46,140 nt of DNA, from the NCBI GenBank assembly GCA_025201865.1, contig MU602786.1:1-46140 (forward strand), in the 5' to 3' direction. The DNA comes from Ramicandelaber brevisporus. Taxonomy: Eukaryota > Kickxellomycota > Ramicandelaberales > Ramicandelaberaceae. Numbering within the stretch: position 1 is the first letter of the stretch; every line of letters begins with the position of its first letter. Position numbers and translations under genes: made by a program. This document shows positions 28,474 to 36,949 of the stretch, piece by piece. The notes below the pieces were generated by a model. That model was not told the DNA's origin and did not search any database. It worked only from the letters and a program-made list of their open reading frames with translations.

Positions 28474-31255
28474 TCAGTTGGCAGCGGCACAGTTCCCAGT
28501 CCCATCCCTCCAGCCCCCAATTCCAATGGCTGGCCATGACGGCATTCCTCATCAGCCGAGAATGAAGCCAGACATGACACAGGCTGGCAGCGGAGCCATT
28601 TCAGCTGGAAACAACGGCCAGCGCGGTCCAGTGTCAGCTGCTCCTGGTGTACACTGGATGCCTCAGCAGCCTAATGTTGGAATCGACTCGATGCCATCAG
28701 CCTATGGTGGCGGTATTCCTGGCTTCCCTCAGCCTCAGCCTCAGCTTCAACCGCAACTTCAACCACCACAACAGCAGCAGCATCAGCAACAGCATCATGC
28801 AGGACTGACTACTGCAACATCAACTCTGGGTATGATTGGTGGAATTAACCCTCAGCTACAGCCTCCCCTTCCTTCGTTCAATGTTCAGCAGAACGACGTT
28901 GTACCAGTCATGAGTCGCTCTCTTCTTCCATCTCGTGCTCAAACTCATCAACGCAAAACCTCAACCCTCTCGAATGAATCGTCCATTATTCGCGAATTCC
29001 AATATCTCGTGTTTAAAGGCCGTGAATTGTTTGAGGGTATCCGTTTGCTACCACCAGTTGGCCGCCGTCCATGGAAGGAGCACTTTACTCGAGCCTTTGA
29101 GATATTTGGTAGACTGTGGCGCCTGCAGTTGAAGGAGCGCACTACTCTGGCTAGCAGCGATCGTTATCAACTACAACGTCATGAAATTGGTGACATCTGC
29201 TCAAAACTTGGTCAATTATTTTACCACTATTATACTCGTTCGAGCGATACGAATTACCTGGTTGATGCTCACAGATTTTATGAGGCTATCCACGAGCGTC
29301 GCTATTTCGACGGTGTCATTCAACTGAAGGATCGCAGCTTAGTCATCAAAATGATTCGATACTATGCTCGCCACGCCGTTACCAGCATACTGCTGGGGAA
29401 ACCAGACCAGGCCGTATCTGTCGTTAACACTATTATGACAATGGTTGAGCAGTTTAAGGCAGCTATGGATGACGTTGCCACTGATTATGATGATTGGCGT
29501 CGTATTGTTGCTGAGCTTGCTACGTTTGTAACAGCTTGGTCTGCATTAATTCCATCCAGCGGCGCTGATTATCCACTTCCATTGGACATTCGTCATCCGG
29601 CTTCACTGCGTTCATCTCGCCGTGTGCCAGGTGCTTTGCCCGCGCCGTCAGCTGATACTCAGCAGCAGTCTGGTGCTACGGCAGTATCGTCCCCATCAGC
29701 TCACGAGAGCAGTGGACAGCACCATGGAGTCCGCCAGCCAAGCGAATGGGATTTTCATCCAATTCGTCTCCAGGAAGCCATATTGATTGGCAATGTCCAT
29801 CGCCAAGTCCAGTTCACTGAGATGAAGATTGATGTTCTACGTATTTGCCAGTCGCTTGAATGCGAGCCTCCAAAGGGTGAACGCTCTCACACAAGTGCCT
29901 TGGATTCACACATTAACGATGAATCGACAACCACTGGTGGTCCAAACCAGCAGAGTGGAACATCCAAGACGTCCGGTGACAAGAAGACTGGAGTCATTGA
30001 GCCTGTCAAATACATTTTGCACCGTCCACCGGTTCAGAACACTCTCATGTATCTCGGCATGGTTGGCTGTGAGCTTGGCGATGATACTGCCATGCTAGTC
30101 TACGCTTCGTCTGATGGTATGATTGTGAACCCCGTGAGTAGCGATGAGCCTGAAGATGAAGAAATTACACCAATTAAGGAGCACTCGTTGGCCCACGCCT
30201 ACTCTGCTGCTGGTGGCATCATGCTCACTGACAGTCGTCGAACCAACAATCGTCGCAAGGCGGCGGCTTCATCATCATCGTCGTCTTCGGATCCATCAGC
30301 ATATGCTGTTCCCAGCTGCTTGCATCCAGCTGACTTGGTCCCATTCACTCGCTACCCAATGTTCCTCATTATTGAGAGCAGCAACAGCCAGCCATTCCTC
30401 GACCTGCCACGTCCGTTTGGCGAAGACATTCCCATCATGTGTCTCGCATCACCAAGCGAGTATCCGGTTGACACTGAGCTGGTTGGTGGGTTGTTCACGC
30501 TGTTCCTCAGCTCGAGCGTACAGGCATTTGCCTTCTTGACTGGCATCACTGGAACCAACGTTGCGTCGTTGAACCAGCCCGGTCCGGTTTCCCAAGCATG
30601 GTTGAAGCGTGGTCATGCTGCACCACGCACTTTGCTTGAACATGCGCCAAACCCAGCCAACATTGGACCGGTTATAGATTCGCAGATGTGGCTACTTTTG
30701 CACGAGGCAGTCGAGGGTGTCGAGAAGCGCATTTACGAGCTCTTGTTCCAGCATGCCACTGACCGCAACATTAGACGATTCATGGCTGATCCAATCACCG
30801 CGCGTTACATTGTACGCTTCGTCTTCTGCCGTCTTGTTCTTGCTCAGCACATTATGTTTGGTGCGCGTCCTGAAGACAATGATCCAGATGCAGGCGAGAG
30901 AATGCTGCCCAAGTCAATGCCACCAATTCCAAGCGAGGTTATGCTGGATGAAGATTTAACCAAACGCATTCACGATGTCATCCGTACCGCTGATTTCGAA
31001 ACGGGTGCAATCCTTGGACAGTTTGTTACCACTCAGGAGCTGGCTGAGGAGCAGCAAATGAAGTACCGCAACAAGATGGGCAATGCCAATACTACTACTG
31101 CTGCTACCAGTACTGTTAATGCATCTCATCAGGATTCCAGCTCCATGGACATTGATAACAGCTACGGTTCCTCGTCCTCTACTGCCACTACCGCTGCCAC
31201 CACCACCACTGCCACTACTACTGCCACTGCCACTAATGGCACACACAAGCCATAG
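27737..31255 (+). CDS. SCAI: SCAI family protein (transcriptional cofactor/genome-maintenance factor)
   Basis: 1172 residues starting at [14 protein letters not shown] (ATG 27737), the first ATG after a repeat-derived leader frame. Residues 1-410 are Ala/Gly/Pro/Gln low complexity. The SCAI domain begins at about residue 415: [61 protein letters not shown] and [19 protein letters not shown], closely following the animal protein. Later conserved blocks include [20 protein letters not shown] and [18 protein letters not shown]. Animal SCAI represses MRTF/RhoA-responsive genes and also binds 53BP1 and replication forks. A fungal copy suggests an ancestral nuclear role. The long N-terminus and Thr/Ala-rich C-terminus are local additions. 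Confidence 0.9.
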
Positions 31256-31614
31256 TCATCCTACAGTCTATTCTATCCTCTACCCTTCCTTTTTCTCTTA
31301 TCCTTCATCCTTTATCCTTCATCCTTCAATTTTTTTTTTTCCTGTTTTCAAATTTTATTTTTATTTTTATTTTTCAATCTATAACCTTACCCAAATTTAT
31401 CACGCGAACGGAAATCCGGCTCAAAATAAATTCGCCAGTGCAACACCAAGCCAAAGAACATGGTCGAGATCTGAAAAATTGGCTGCTCCCACACAGACGG
31501 CATAACGAGCAGGACCGGCATACAGAGTGGAGGAGTCGATACAGCCTCTTGCCACCACCGCCATTCTTTACAACAGATCGCGATTGCCTCGAAAAACAGA
31601 TCAAAAGAAAGCAA
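31256..31614 (+). promoter_or_regulatory. SCAI 3' flank and eS10 promoter
   Basis: 359 bases between two genes on the same strand. CCTTCATCCT repeats (about 31290-31328) are followed by a T-rich block with TTTTTA units (31328-31376), which suits a strongly expressed ribosomal-protein promoter. An in-frame opening extends upstream of the eS10 ATG to 31438 but lacks family support. Confidence 0.5.
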
Positions 31615-32082
31615 ATGCTCATTCCGACCGCCAACCGCCGCCTGATCTACGAGACCCTCTTCAAGGACGGTGTTCTCGTTGCTAAGAAGGACTTCAACGC
31701 CAGCAAGCACAATGAGATCCCAGTTCCAAACCTCGAAGTCATCAAGGCTATGCAGAGCCTGACCTCCAAGGGTTTCGTCAAGACCCAGTTCTCGTGGCAG
31801 TACTACTACTACACCCTGACTAAGGAGGGTGTTGCCTACCTGCGCGACTACTTGCACCTCCCAGAGGAGATTATTCCAAACACTCACAAGCGCCAGGTTC
31901 GCCCAGCTGGTGTTGCCGGTGCCGAGGGTGCCCAGGAGGGTGGCCGTCAGCGTTTTGACCGCCCACAGCGTGGCGAGTACCGTCGTCGCGACGACAAGGA
32001 GGGTGCTTCTGGCTCTTTCCGCCCAGAGTTCCGTGGCGGTTACGGCCGTGGTGCCGGTGCTGCTCAGCCAGCTCAGGCTTAA
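31615..32082 (+). CDS. RPS10: 40S ribosomal protein eS10
   Basis: 155 residues. The start [20 protein letters not shown] is the conserved eS10 N-terminus, so the ATG at 31615 is preferred over the longer open frame. The winged-helix core continues with [41 protein letters not shown] and EIIPNTHKR, then an Arg/Gly-rich tail ([20 protein letters not shown]). It sits on the 40S head near the mRNA entry channel. Length and order are normal. Codon bias is strong (CGC, AAG, CTC), as expected for a ribosomal protein, producing a 245-codon antisense frame that is not a gene. Confidence 0.98.
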   Translation: MLIPTANRRLIYETLFKDGVLVAKKDFNASKHNEIPVPNLEVIKAMQSLTSKGFVKTQFSWQYYYYTLTKEGVAYLRDYLHLPEEIIPNTHKRQVRPAGVAGAEGAQEGGRQRFDRPQRGEYRRRDDKEGASGSFRPEFRGGYGRGAGAAQPAQA

Positions 32083-32239
32083 ATTGCGGTTTGTTTTGAA
32101 GACAAAAAACACAATAACCATCAACGTTGAATAAGCATTGTACTAAGACGGGTGACAGAGATGTCGAATTATGATTGGGATTAGGATTAGGATACACGGT
32201 TTATTTAGTTTTTTTTTTACGTTTGTTTGTTTATTTTTG

Positions 32240-33127
32240 TTAAGGTTTACGATGCGATTGATCATGATGGTGATGATGATGCTGCTGCTGGTGATGGGAT
32301 TGCTGCATGGTCTTTTGTGCCACGAGCTGCTCGATGCCACCGCCAAGTTCCTGCACTTTATCCTCGACAAACTCTCGAAACTGCGCAGCGATTTGTTGTT
32401 CCGCAGTCAATCTCTCTTCCAATGCTCGTCTCATTTCGAGTCGGCGTTCTTCGGCATTCAAGACCTGATTGACTTTGCGCATTCGAACCGCATTCATTTT
32501 GGCATGTCGGCTGCCACTCATCACATAGCCTGCTGCTTCCAATGCGGCAATCTCGTCACCTGTTCTGCCGATTTCGCCTCGCAATGGAATCCGCTCGCCA
32601 GCCGATACCAATGTAGGCTTGGACGCCATCTTACTGGACCTGGATGCAGCCATGGAAGTAGTAGTTGTTGTTGATAATGGCGATGATGCTGATGCTGTTG
32701 TTCGAACTGGAGACCTTGAGGCTGATCTCGATCGAGGTGACCGCTCATCTCGCCTCGCTCTTCGTCTGTGCTCGCTGTTACCGTCGGTATCATCTCTCCG
32801 TCGGTGGCTTCTACCATCCTCTGAATTGTCGCTATCACTTGACTCAGAGTCGAGAGCGTTTGAGGACTTTAGTTGTTGCTGTTGCTGTTGTTGCTGTTGC
32901 TGTTGTCGCTGTTGTTTGCTCAAGTCTGGCGATGAAGGAGGCGAAGGCAAACACTTTGGAGATTCGGGCCAGATGTCGACCTCGGCTGACTCTCTGATTG
33001 ACTCTCTCGACTCTACTGGTATAAAGTCGTCACTGCCGCCAGCTGCTGTGCTTCGTAGCCTTGTCCTTTCATAGTCATTACCACGCCATCTTCCCTGTTG
33101 TCTGTGGCTGTTATTATTATAGTTCAT
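32240..33127 (-). CDS. NKAP: NKAP family nuclear protein
   Basis: 295 residues. The conserved N-terminal motif EVDIWPESP (49-57) corresponds to the 'DIW..SP' of NKAP. An Arg/Ser-rich region (about 105-145) follows, then the NKAP C-terminal domain: RIPLRGEIGRTGDEIAALEA, GYVMSGSRHAKMNAVRMRK, NQVLNAEERR and FREFVEDKVQ. In animals NKAP binds RNA and spliceosomal proteins and acts in transcriptional repression and mRNA splicing. The protein is shorter than human NKAP because the RS part is reduced; a Gln run (72-85) and a His-rich tail (about 278-290) are additions. It converges on eS10. The family call rests on the highly specific GYVMSGSRH block. Confidence 0.92.
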   Translation of the reverse strand: MNYNNNSHRQQGRWRGNDYERTRLRSTAAGGSDDFIPVESRESIRESAEVDIWPESPKCLPSPPSSPDLSKQQRQQQQQQQQQQQLKSSNALDSESSDSDNSEDGRSHRRRDDTDGNSEHRRRARRDERSPRSRSASRSPVRTTASASSPLSTTTTTSMAASRSSKMASKPTLVSAGERIPLRGEIGRTGDEIAALEAAGYVMSGSRHAKMNAVRMRKVNQVLNAEERRLEMRRALEERLTAEQQIAAQFREFVEDKVQELGGGIEQLVAQKTMQQSHHQQQHHHHHHDQSHRKP

Positions 33128-33196
33128 TTTAGTTTTGTTGGAATGTCGGAATAGAAATCAAAATGTGAGATTGCAATGATGATGATGTTGCGTTGT

Positions 33197-33574
33197 TTAG
33201 GCAGACTTGCATTTGACGCAAAGCTGCTCGCTTCCAAAGTTCAGTGTCCATTTGCCGTAATACGTATTATCGCACATACCTTTAAGGAATGCGCATAACT
33301 TGCAAGTTCCATCAGCTGGAGCCACGGTTTGGTCACATTCTACCAACTCACTATCCATCGAAGAGGCTGCGGGCTTACACTTGAAGTATTTGTCGTGACT
33401 GTCTTCGTACTCAACCACCTCCTCTGCGTTCTTGGATCCAGAAATGCAACGACCAAAGTCTTTGATAGTGTCAGGCTGGTCAGAGCCGAGGCTTGCGTGG
33501 TACACAATGTGAGTATCAGCGACGGCGAGACTCAGCCCGAATAGAAACGTAGACAATATGGATAACTTGACCAT
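33197..33574 (-). CDS. Small secreted cysteine-rich protein, unknown function
   Basis: 125 residues from MVKLSILSTFLFGL (ATG 33574). The open frame extends further upstream, but that part is low-complexity and would bury the signal peptide. Residues 1-19 form a clear signal peptide, with likely cleavage after LAVA or VAD. The mature part has eight cysteines, in spacing C-x23-C-x14-C-x10-C-x2-C-x6-C-x17-C-x2-C, enough for four disulfides, and no membrane span or GPI tail. The end GSEQLCVKCKSA is compact. I recognise no family. It could be a secreted effector-like, cell-wall or lumenal protein. It is divergent from an orphan membrane-protein gene 673 bases away. Confidence 0.75.
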   Translation of the reverse strand: MVKLSILSTFLFGLSLAVADTHIVYHASLGSDQPDTIKDFGRCISGSKNAEEVVEYEDSHDKYFKCKPAASSMDSELVECDQTVAPADGTCKLCAFLKGMCDNTYYGKWTLNFGSEQLCVKCKSA

Positions 33575-34247
33575 ATCTGGGACTAGAGTTCTTGGACCGA
33601 GACTGGAGAGCGACAAAAAAGAATTGTGAATAGATACACGTAGTACTGAAAAGCAGAAAAGATGAGGAGAGAAGAGAAGTAGCCTCAGGTTGCGGACGAC
33701 GCCTACAACGATGGCTTTACCCACACACACACTCACACACTCACACGTCCTCACACGACCGATTCGCTGTTTCACAGGAGTTCGAAGTGATGAGGTGGGA
33801 GTGATGGGAGTAAAATTGATGACTGGTATCACTCATCCCAATCACTTTCAATAGTAGCATCGCCCATCAATGCCTGGGTAACTATAGATTTGACTTTAAA
33901 CGAATGCAACGATAGCTAAAAAGAGGTGATTGTTTGAAGGAAAAGTGAGCACGCTTCTTTATTAGTAGTCACTGATTGGGTTTCTAAATTTACTGTGAAA
34001 GTGACAAAGACCATGTGTGTATACCCATCACAGAGCGCGAATGCCAAGAAGTAGCACACGGACGCCAAGACATTGTACATTGTATTTTAAGGGCAGTCGG
34101 GGGATGCGTTCTCGTGTCTGAGTCTCGGTTGTACATGTCAGAAAATGCCCGAGGAAACTTCCTCCAAATCTCCGCTCAGCATATAAAGAGAGCGCGGTGG
34201 GGGAGAGAGAGGAAGGACCTGAAAATTCTCATGAAGTTTCTGTGAAT
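33575..34247. promoter_or_regulatory. Divergent region between the secreted and membrane protein genes
   Basis: 673 bases. The secreted-protein side has a CA/CACT repeat (33721-33750). On the right, TATAAAG lies at 34182-34188, about 60 bases before the membrane protein ATG. The intervening sequence contains no gene I can support. Confidence 0.55.
34182..34188 (+). promoter_or_regulatory. TATA box of the single-pass membrane protein gene
   Basis: tataaag, in the context gcatataaagag, lies 60 bases upstream of the preferred ATG at 34248. This leaves a leader of about 30 bases and argues against the earlier in-frame ATG at 34197. Confidence 0.55.
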
Positions 34248-35195
34248 ATGGTAACTACACATTACACACTCCGACACATGCTCCACCTATTTTTCATTGT
34301 CTTTTTCTCTACCTTGTTATTAATACTCCAGTTGGCTTTAGCACAGGTCCACTGTTCATACGAATTCGGCGCAACTCTTTCATTTACTACCAATTCTGTA
34401 ACCACATTTAATGTCAGCTCAAGTGATCAGCGAATGGGCATTGCCAGTGCGCCTTGGATAACAGACTTCCGTATGGATTTAATCCCATTCAGCCGACGCA
34501 GCAGACCACCAAACGATTATGGCCATCTCAATGCCTACTTGCTGCCAATCGATGCATACCATCCACGGACCAAGAGTGTCATCCAGCGCATCAACTCAGA
34601 GTACAGTCATGTCTTCATGTACCATGTTCCAGGTGCAGAGCCACCGCAAATCGAACCACAGATTGAGGTTTTTGACTACGTGCCGCAGGATTTACCAACA
34701 CTGCCCATGACGCAATTTGGCGGAAAGTCGCCTTTTACTTCGGCTCCGTACAACTGTCCTGGTTTGGATCCAGCCGATGAAGCTTCTCTTTTACTCTTCA
34801 AATATGGGTTCATACCACACGAAGCTCAAAAGACACAAAGATGGGTTTACAACATTGTCATTGACGTTGCAGCTGGCAACAGAATTCAAGGCATTATGAA
34901 CAATGCACATCGGGTAGCGGCAAAGCTAGAGTACGATAGAAAATTACCGAATGTAACCTTGCAGTTGGGTGTCGAACTAACGTGGCCGGACGGTTGGTAT
35001 CCGCAAACCGATTCTACGTACATTAGCCAGGCATTAACGATAGCTGTAGTTGGTGGTATTGTGGCAGGATTAGTTCTTTGCTTCTGTGGATACTGTTGCT
35101 GGAGACGATACAAAAAGCGAAGAGTGGAACGCCAAATTGAAGTAGTAACCCATATGTATACTCAACGACCGATCCCAAATGAAACACTATTGTGA
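34248..35195 (+). CDS. Type I single-pass membrane protein, unknown function
   Basis: 315 residues starting at MVTTHYTLRHM. An N-terminal hydrophobic stretch (about 11-32, ending LALAQ) looks like a signal peptide. The ectodomain of about 225 residues has only two cysteines (36 and 170) and possible N-glycosylation sites at Asn55 and Asn235. It is rich in aromatic and Pro residues, for example YGHLNAYLLPIDAYHP and WPDGWYP. One transmembrane helix (about 262-285) ends in a cysteine-rich CFCGYCCW, then RRYKKRRVERQ, so the C-terminus should be cytosolic; the cysteines could be palmitoylated. I recognise no family. It is a good candidate for a lineage-specific surface or secretory-pathway protein. 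It is divergent from the secreted protein gene. Confidence 0.8.
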   Translation: MVTTHYTLRHMLHLFFIVFFSTLLLILQLALAQVHCSYEFGATLSFTTNSVTTFNVSSSDQRMGIASAPWITDFRMDLIPFSRRSRPPNDYGHLNAYLLPIDAYHPRTKSVIQRINSEYSHVFMYHVPGAEPPQIEPQIEVFDYVPQDLPTLPMTQFGGKSPFTSAPYNCPGLDPADEASLLLFKYGFIPHEAQKTQRWVYNIVIDVAAGNRIQGIMNNAHRVAAKLEYDRKLPNVTLQLGVELTWPDGWYPQTDSTYISQALTIAVVGGIVAGLVLCFCGYCCWRRYKKRRVERQIEVVTHMYTQRPIPNETLL

Positions 35196-35426
35196 GTATT
35201 TAAACAAGATTGATTAACATGTAAAGTTGGAAAGAAGAACGGAAGTTGAGTCCTGGATTGGCTCACTAGGATGTTGTTGACTGTGTAGTTTTTGTTTAAC
35301 TTCCATCTTATTCTTCTTCCATGATTCTTCTTCTTAACACTACTCGCTTTGGCAATACGTTACTAATTGGTTAATTTGTCTTTTTTTTGTAATCAAAACT
35401 GATGAAACTGTTACTTTATTCTACGT

Positions 35427-35879
35427 CTATACAGAAAGTTGTTGTTCGGGTGCGGCTTGCTCGGTGACAACCGCCTCTGCTTGCTTCAATTTAAGCTGTT
35501 TTTGCTCTTCTGCCTTCTTGTCTGCAATCTCCTTAATGTAGTACTTGAGCTCAATAACATGTGGATTCTGAAGTCTGCGATCTGGAGTCTTCGTCAAATA
35601 CCGATCTAATCCGCCCTTCTCGTCAATTGCATGAATCGCCTTGTCCGAGCACGGAATCCGCAACACTTTACCCAGAGTCACCGAATACAAACTGGCAACC
35701 TGAATGTTCGGAAGCCACAGGCGTGGAGTGCGGTGCTTAGACTTGGGAATGTTCCATCCGTGAACGATACGCTCGCCGTGAAGGATTGTGGTTTCGGGGA
35801 TCTTTGGGACTTTGAGAGCCTTGCGCTCGGTACGTGCACCGCCACGAAGGATAGCACCACCTGTCAATCTCGCCAGCAT
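35427..35879 (-). CDS. Mitochondrial ribosomal protein bL28m
   Basis: 150 residues from MLARLTGGAIL (ATG 35879). The frame opens further upstream (to 36059) through Lys runs and a GT-repeat, but that part overlaps the EMC7 promoter and lacks family similarity. The bL28 core is GERIVHGWNIPKSKHRTPRL, then WLPNIQVASLYSVTLG, like the bacterial 'N.VSH...KTKR.W.PNLQ' pattern. GGLDRYLTKTPDRRL matches the fungal mitochondrial form (yeast Mrpl24). It belongs to the large mitoribosomal subunit. The C-terminus is a Lys/Glu/Gln-rich coil. It shares a 192-base bidirectional promoter with EMC7. Confidence 0.9.
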   Translation of the reverse strand: MLARLTGGAILRGGARTERKALKVPKIPETTILHGERIVHGWNIPKSKHRTPRLWLPNIQVASLYSVTLGKVLRIPCSDKAIHAIDEKGGLDRYLTKTPDRRLQNPHVIELKYYIKEIADKKAEEQKQLKLKQAEAVVTEQAAPEQQLSV

Positions 35880-36071
35880 CACTCGCAGATCAGGTGTTTT
35901 CTTCTTTTCTTTTCTTTTCTTTTTGTCTTTTTTTTGATACAGGCTTGCAAGAGTTTTTGGTCGGAACTCTTGATCTCTGGCTGTCTGGCTGTCTGTGTCT
36001 GTGTGTGTGCGCGTGTGCAATCTCTCCAAAGTTGACAAAAAGTAATCGACACGTTTCATTCGGACTCGACG
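35880..36071. promoter_or_regulatory. Bidirectional promoter of bL28m and EMC7
   Basis: 192 bases between divergent ATGs. On the plus strand it holds a TTTTC/TTTT block (35908-35935) and a GT-repeat (about 35995-36020). A CTGGCTGTCTGGCTGTCTG repeat lies between them. No TATA element is obvious. Confidence 0.55.
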
Positions 36072-36872
36072 ATGCTGTTGCTGCTGCGATCCTCTTCGCT
36101 GCTGTCTGTGGTAGCGGCTGTATTCGCTGCCTTGCTACTGAGCGTCGCCTCTGCCGTCAATATCCGCGGCTCGATTGTCTCTGGCAAGCTCGTCGAGGAC
36201 ACGACCGCTCTTTCTCCATCAACACGCGTTGTTCTGAACAGCGGCGAGCGAGTGGCTCACATTGCTCGCGACGGCTCATTTGTCCTCCGCGGTGTTACCA
36301 AGGGCACTCACATCCTTGAAGTCTTGTCTCCAGAATACATTTTCCAGCGCTATGTCGTAGCAATTGATACCGATTCCGATCCAAAGGGCGGAGCACGCGT
36401 CAACATTCAATACTATCAACCAGGTGCTGTGTATTCTCTCAACGGAGGTTCTTCATCATCATCTTCTTCCTCTGGCTCTTCGTCACTGGGACATCCATTA
36501 GCGATTTCACCAGTTGGCAAAACGGATTTCTTTACGCCGAGACCGTCGCTCAACATTACATCGATCTTTGCAAATCCATACATGCTGTTGATGGGAGTTA
36601 GTGTGCTGATGCTGTTTGTGCTGCCCAAGTTGCAGGAACAGATCGACCCGAAGGGTAGAGCCGAGTGGGAAGAAGAGAAGGCTCGCCTGCTCAAGAGCAT
36701 GCCAAGCACAAACACTGGCGACATGGCAGAGAAACTGGCAGGCTGGATGTCCAGTGATGCGGGTGCCTCCAAAGAGAGCTCGACTGCTGTGGAGACTTCA
36801 GCAGCTGCACAGGAAGGAGTGAAGGAACGCAAGAAGAAAAAGAAGGAGAAGAAGGACACTGCTGCTGCTTAG
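36072..36872 (+). CDS. EMC7: ER membrane protein complex subunit 7
   Basis: 266 residues. A signal peptide (1-28) leads into a lumenal beta-sandwich: VNIRGSIVSGKL, TRVVLNSGERVAHIARDGSFVL and GVTKGTHILEVLSPEYIFQRY. The diagnostic block DFFTPRPSLNITSIFANPYM (152-171) runs into one transmembrane helix (about 166-187, ending VLPKL). The cytosolic tail ends in a Lys/Glu run. EMC7 is a lumenal/transmembrane part of the EMC, which inserts tail-anchored and polytopic proteins into the ER membrane. A Ser run (127-138) between the sandwich and the conserved block is an insertion. The gene converges on the asparaginase gene across 77 bases. Confidence 0.95.
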   Translation: MLLLLRSSSLLSVVAAVFAALLLSVASAVNIRGSIVSGKLVEDTTALSPSTRVVLNSGERVAHIARDGSFVLRGVTKGTHILEVLSPEYIFQRYVVAIDTDSDPKGGARVNIQYYQPGAVYSLNGGSSSSSSSSGSSSLGHPLAISPVGKTDFFTPRPSLNITSIFANPYMLLMGVSVLMLFVLPKLQEQIDPKGRAEWEEEKARLLKSMPSTNTGDMAEKLAGWMSSDAGASKESSTAVETSAAAQEGVKERKKKKKEKKDTAAA

Positions 36873-36949
36873 ATTGTCACTTAATCATCATTGAAATATA
36901 TATGTATAATTCGTTTTATATTATAGTTTACTCGCATTAAAGTAGGTTA

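Noticed and set aside
31387-32124. 245-codon frame antisense to eS10
   Set aside because: Same cause: strong codon bias of a ribosomal-protein gene. No domain is recognisable.
33575-33832. Upstream extension of the secreted cysteine-rich protein
   Set aside because: It would place the signal peptide about 85 residues inside the protein and contains repeat-derived sequence.
35880-36059. Upstream extension of bL28m as a mitochondrial presequence
   Set aside because: It is made of Lys runs and a GT-repeat translation, would leave only 12 bases before EMC7, and the ATG at 35879 already gives a basic, import-competent start.
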